Shown here in pieces: positions 3,916 to 5,182 of a stretch of DNA of 5,182 nt (positions are counted from its first letter, which is position 1; every line of letters begins with the position of its first letter). The notes below the pieces were generated by a model. The model was not told the origin of the DNA. It saw only the letters and a list, made by a program, of their open reading frames with translations, and did no database searches. Origin of the DNA: Streptosporangiaceae bacterium. GTDB taxonomy: Bacteria > Actinomycetota > Actinomycetes > Streptosporangiales > Streptosporangiaceae. The position numbers and the translations under genes were made by a program. The DNA lies in assembly GCA_030045175.1 (NCBI GenBank), contig JASIBM010000568.1:1-5182 (forward strand), given 5' to 3'.

Positions 3916-5181
3916 TCAGGCCGCGACGGTGGGTGGTGCGTGGCTGTGGTAGCGGCGGGTGTGGTCGGGGCTGGTGGCGGTGGTGGTGCCGTCGGGGTTG
4001 AGCGTGATGGTCCAGCCCCACTCGTGCACGTAGATGAGGTGGTGGAAGCGGCAGAGCAAGATCAGGCTGGTCAGCCTGGTCGGGCCGCCGCGGGAGCGGG
4101 GGATGATGTGGTGCACCTCGCACGCGGCCGGGGGGCGGTAGCAGCCCGGGGCGCGGCAGTGCCGGTCCCGGGCGATGACGGCCCGGCGCAGGTGCGCCGG
4201 GATGGTGTCGGTGGCGGTGCCGATGTCCAGGGGGAGGCTGACCGAGGCGGCGGGCCTGGGCAGCGTGCCGGTGCGCAGCACGCTGGCCAGGGCGCCCGGC
4301 CCGGACAGCAGCGCGACCGCGTGGGCCAGCAGCAGGTCACGTAGCTCGGCCTGGGACGGGCTGCCCTCGGACTGCCCGCCGGCCTGGTGATCGCCGCCCG
4401 GGTGATCGCCGCCCAGGTGATCGCCGGCCCGGTGATCGCCGGCCGGGCTGCGGCCCAGGTGATCGCCGGCCGGGCTGCGGCCCGGGTGGCTGGCGAGGCG
4501 GTCGGCGAGTTGGCTGGCGAGGTGGTCGAGGAGGTCGTGGTCGACCCGGCCGGTGACGATCGGGATGATCCGGGCGTCGCACAGGTCACCGGGCCGGGCC
4601 GCGGGGCCGGGCCAGGCCGGGCGTGGCTCCGGGTCCCGGCTGTCCCGCGCGGGCTGACTCACCGCGTCATCGCCGCCGGCCGCATCGTCGACGCTCACCG
4701 CACCGTGCCCGCCCGCATCACCGGGCCCGCCCCGATCACCGTGCCCGCCCCGATCAGCGGGACCGCCGGGACCGCCCGCGCTGGCCGGCCCGCCGTCACC
4801 TGGCGGTGTGGCGTTCCCGGCGCGGCCGAGGAGGTCGTCCAGGTCGGTGTGCAACAAGATGGTGGTGGGCTGGCCGGCCCGGTCGGGCAGGCAGCCTGAC
4901 GCGATCAGCCGCCGGCAGGCATCCTCCAGCGCGTCATGCTCACGCTGCGCCTTGCTGCGCAGGTCACCGCGATCAGCCTTCTTGCCCAGCGCGTCCAAGA
5001 CGGCCCGCAACGCGGCCGCGCAGCCCGCAGTCAGATCCCCGCGCAGCGACCCCGCACCATCAAATGTCGTGGACAGCCACACCCGCCGGTCGTCGAACCC
5101 GTCCTCGTCGTCGGGGTCGGGGCGGGCGACCCGGCGGCGGATCTCCTCGGCCAGCGCATCCAGCCCGGCCAGGTCCGCGCC
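3916..5181 (-). CDS. DUF222 / HNH endonuclease-domain protein (13E12 repeat type), N-terminus cut by window edge
   Basis: The C-terminal 421 residues of a large actinobacterial DUF222-HNH protein; the frame is open through the right edge, so the GTG at 5080-5082 is internal and not the start. Residues 1-115 of the visible part are the end of DUF222 (FDDRRVWLSTTFDG, then a helical ALGKK...ACRRLIASGCLPDRAGQPT stretch). A Gly/Pro/Asp-rich linker follows with an 18-bp DNA repeat, then a conserved LCDARIIPIVTGRVDHDLLDHLA block near 199-222, a GDH-rich repeat (233-266), a helical LLLAHAVALLSGPG segment, and the HNH domain: HCRAPGC (341-347), CEVHHIIPRSRGGPTR (354-369), LILLCRFHH (373-381). Zn ligands Cys and both His pairs are present, but the central Asn position reads Ser 372. 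These proteins occur in many copies per genome with unknown role; nuclease activity is presumed from the fold. It converges on the PPOX gene. Confidence 0.93.
   Translation of the reverse strand, partial: GADLAGLDALAEEIRRRVARPDPDDEDGFDDRRVWLSTTFDGAGSLRGDLTAGCAAALRAVLDALGKKADRGDLRSKAQREHDALEDACRRLIASGCLPDRAGQPTTILLHTDLDDLLGRAGNATPPGDGGPASAGGPGGPADRGGHGDRGGPGDAGGHGAVSVDDAAGGDDAVSQPARDSRDPEPRPAWPGPAARPGDLCDARIIPIVTGRVDHDLLDHLASQLADRLASHPGRSPAGDHLGRSPAGDHRAGDHLGGDHPGGDHQAGGQSEGSPSQAELRDLLLAHAVALLSGPGALASVLRTGTLPRPAASVSLPLDIGTATDTIPAHLRRAVIARDRHCRAPGCYRPPAACEVHHIIPRSRGGPTRLTSLILLCRFHHLIYVHEWGWTITLNPDGTTTATSPDHTRRYHSHAPPTVAA
4386..4484. repeat. 15-bp in-frame minisatellite inside the DUF222/HNH gene
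   Basis: Five copies of GGTGATCGCCGSCCN start at 4386, 4401, 4416, 4431 and 4458. The last two copies are each followed by a 12-bp GGCTGCGGCCCR, making two 27-bp higher-order units. All lengths are multiples of three, so copy changes keep the frame. On the coding strand each copy gives a pentapeptide containing Gly-Asp-His. Every copy also carries a GATC. Confidence 0.9.
4707..4760. repeat. 18-bp in-frame repeat, three copies, in the linker of the DUF222/HNH gene
   Basis: Units at 4707, 4725 and 4743 follow GCCCGCCCCGATCACCGT with few changes. On the coding strand they give Gly/Asp/Arg/His hexapeptides (GDRGGP-like, residues about 141-159). Like the 15-bp array it preserves frame and lies in the low-complexity linker, not in a conserved domain. 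Confidence 0.75.
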
Positions 5182-5182
5182 G

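Noticed and set aside
3773..4123. Minus-strand open frame of 116 codons overlapping the nuclease-like gene
   Set aside because: It is out of frame with the HNH motif and its His/Pro/Arg-rich sequence is typical of a shifted reading of that gene.
4387..4899. Plus-strand open frame with repeated VIAG/VIAA segments
   Set aside because: It is the antisense reading of the 15-bp minisatellite; the minus strand has conserved DUF222/HNH blocks on both sides.
5080..5082. GTG as the start of the DUF222/HNH gene
   Set aside because: The frame continues to the window edge with family-like sequence (AEEIRRRVARPDPDDEDGF), so the real start lies outside.

Overview
This window looks like ordinary chromosome from a high-GC actinobacterium. 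It is very GC-rich with strong G/C at third codon positions. It carries a DUF222/HNH ('13E12 repeat'-type) protein and a small PPOX-class FMN/F420 protein, both typical of Actinobacteria. Two genes start directly downstream of TANNNT promoter boxes with no ribosome binding site, which is also an actinobacterial habit. I lean towards a Streptosporangiales- or Frankia-like lineage, but the sequence does not settle genus.

Layout. Positions 1-609 (minus) hold most of a PrmC/HemK-related glutamine methyltransferase, cut at its C-terminus by the window edge. Divergently, only 37 bp away, 647-1669 (plus) encodes a 340-residue protein of unknown function with three zinc ribbons. It is followed by a four-copy 16-17 bp direct repeat, a GC hairpin and a perfect 12-bp palindrome, all in the gap before an alpha/beta hydrolase (1791-2642, plus). 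A strong G6/C6 hairpin separates that gene from a YbhB/YbcL-type PEBP protein (2767-3303, plus). Another strong inverted repeat precedes a PPOX-fold FMN/F420-type protein (3369-3776, plus). A 139-bp convergent gap with GC hairpins and a dubious 35-codon ORF separates it from the C-terminal 421 residues of a DUF222/HNH nuclease-like protein (3916-5181, minus), which is cut at its N-terminus by the right edge.

Functional coherence is weak. The four complete genes are each small, soluble, housekeeping or detoxification-type proteins, separated by 65-124 bp gaps that mostly contain hairpins, so they look like single transcription units and not one operon. No stretch longer than 300 bases lacks a gene. 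I see no RNA gene, CRISPR array, insertion sequence or attachment site.

I found no convincing new multi-gene system. The points most worth a second look are the uncharacterised three-ribbon protein with its leaderless divergent promoter, the operator-like palindrome and repeat array at 1667-1747, the two intergenic hairpins, and the DUF222/HNH gene, where the central Asn of the HNH motif reads as Ser and two in-frame minisatellites lie in the linker.
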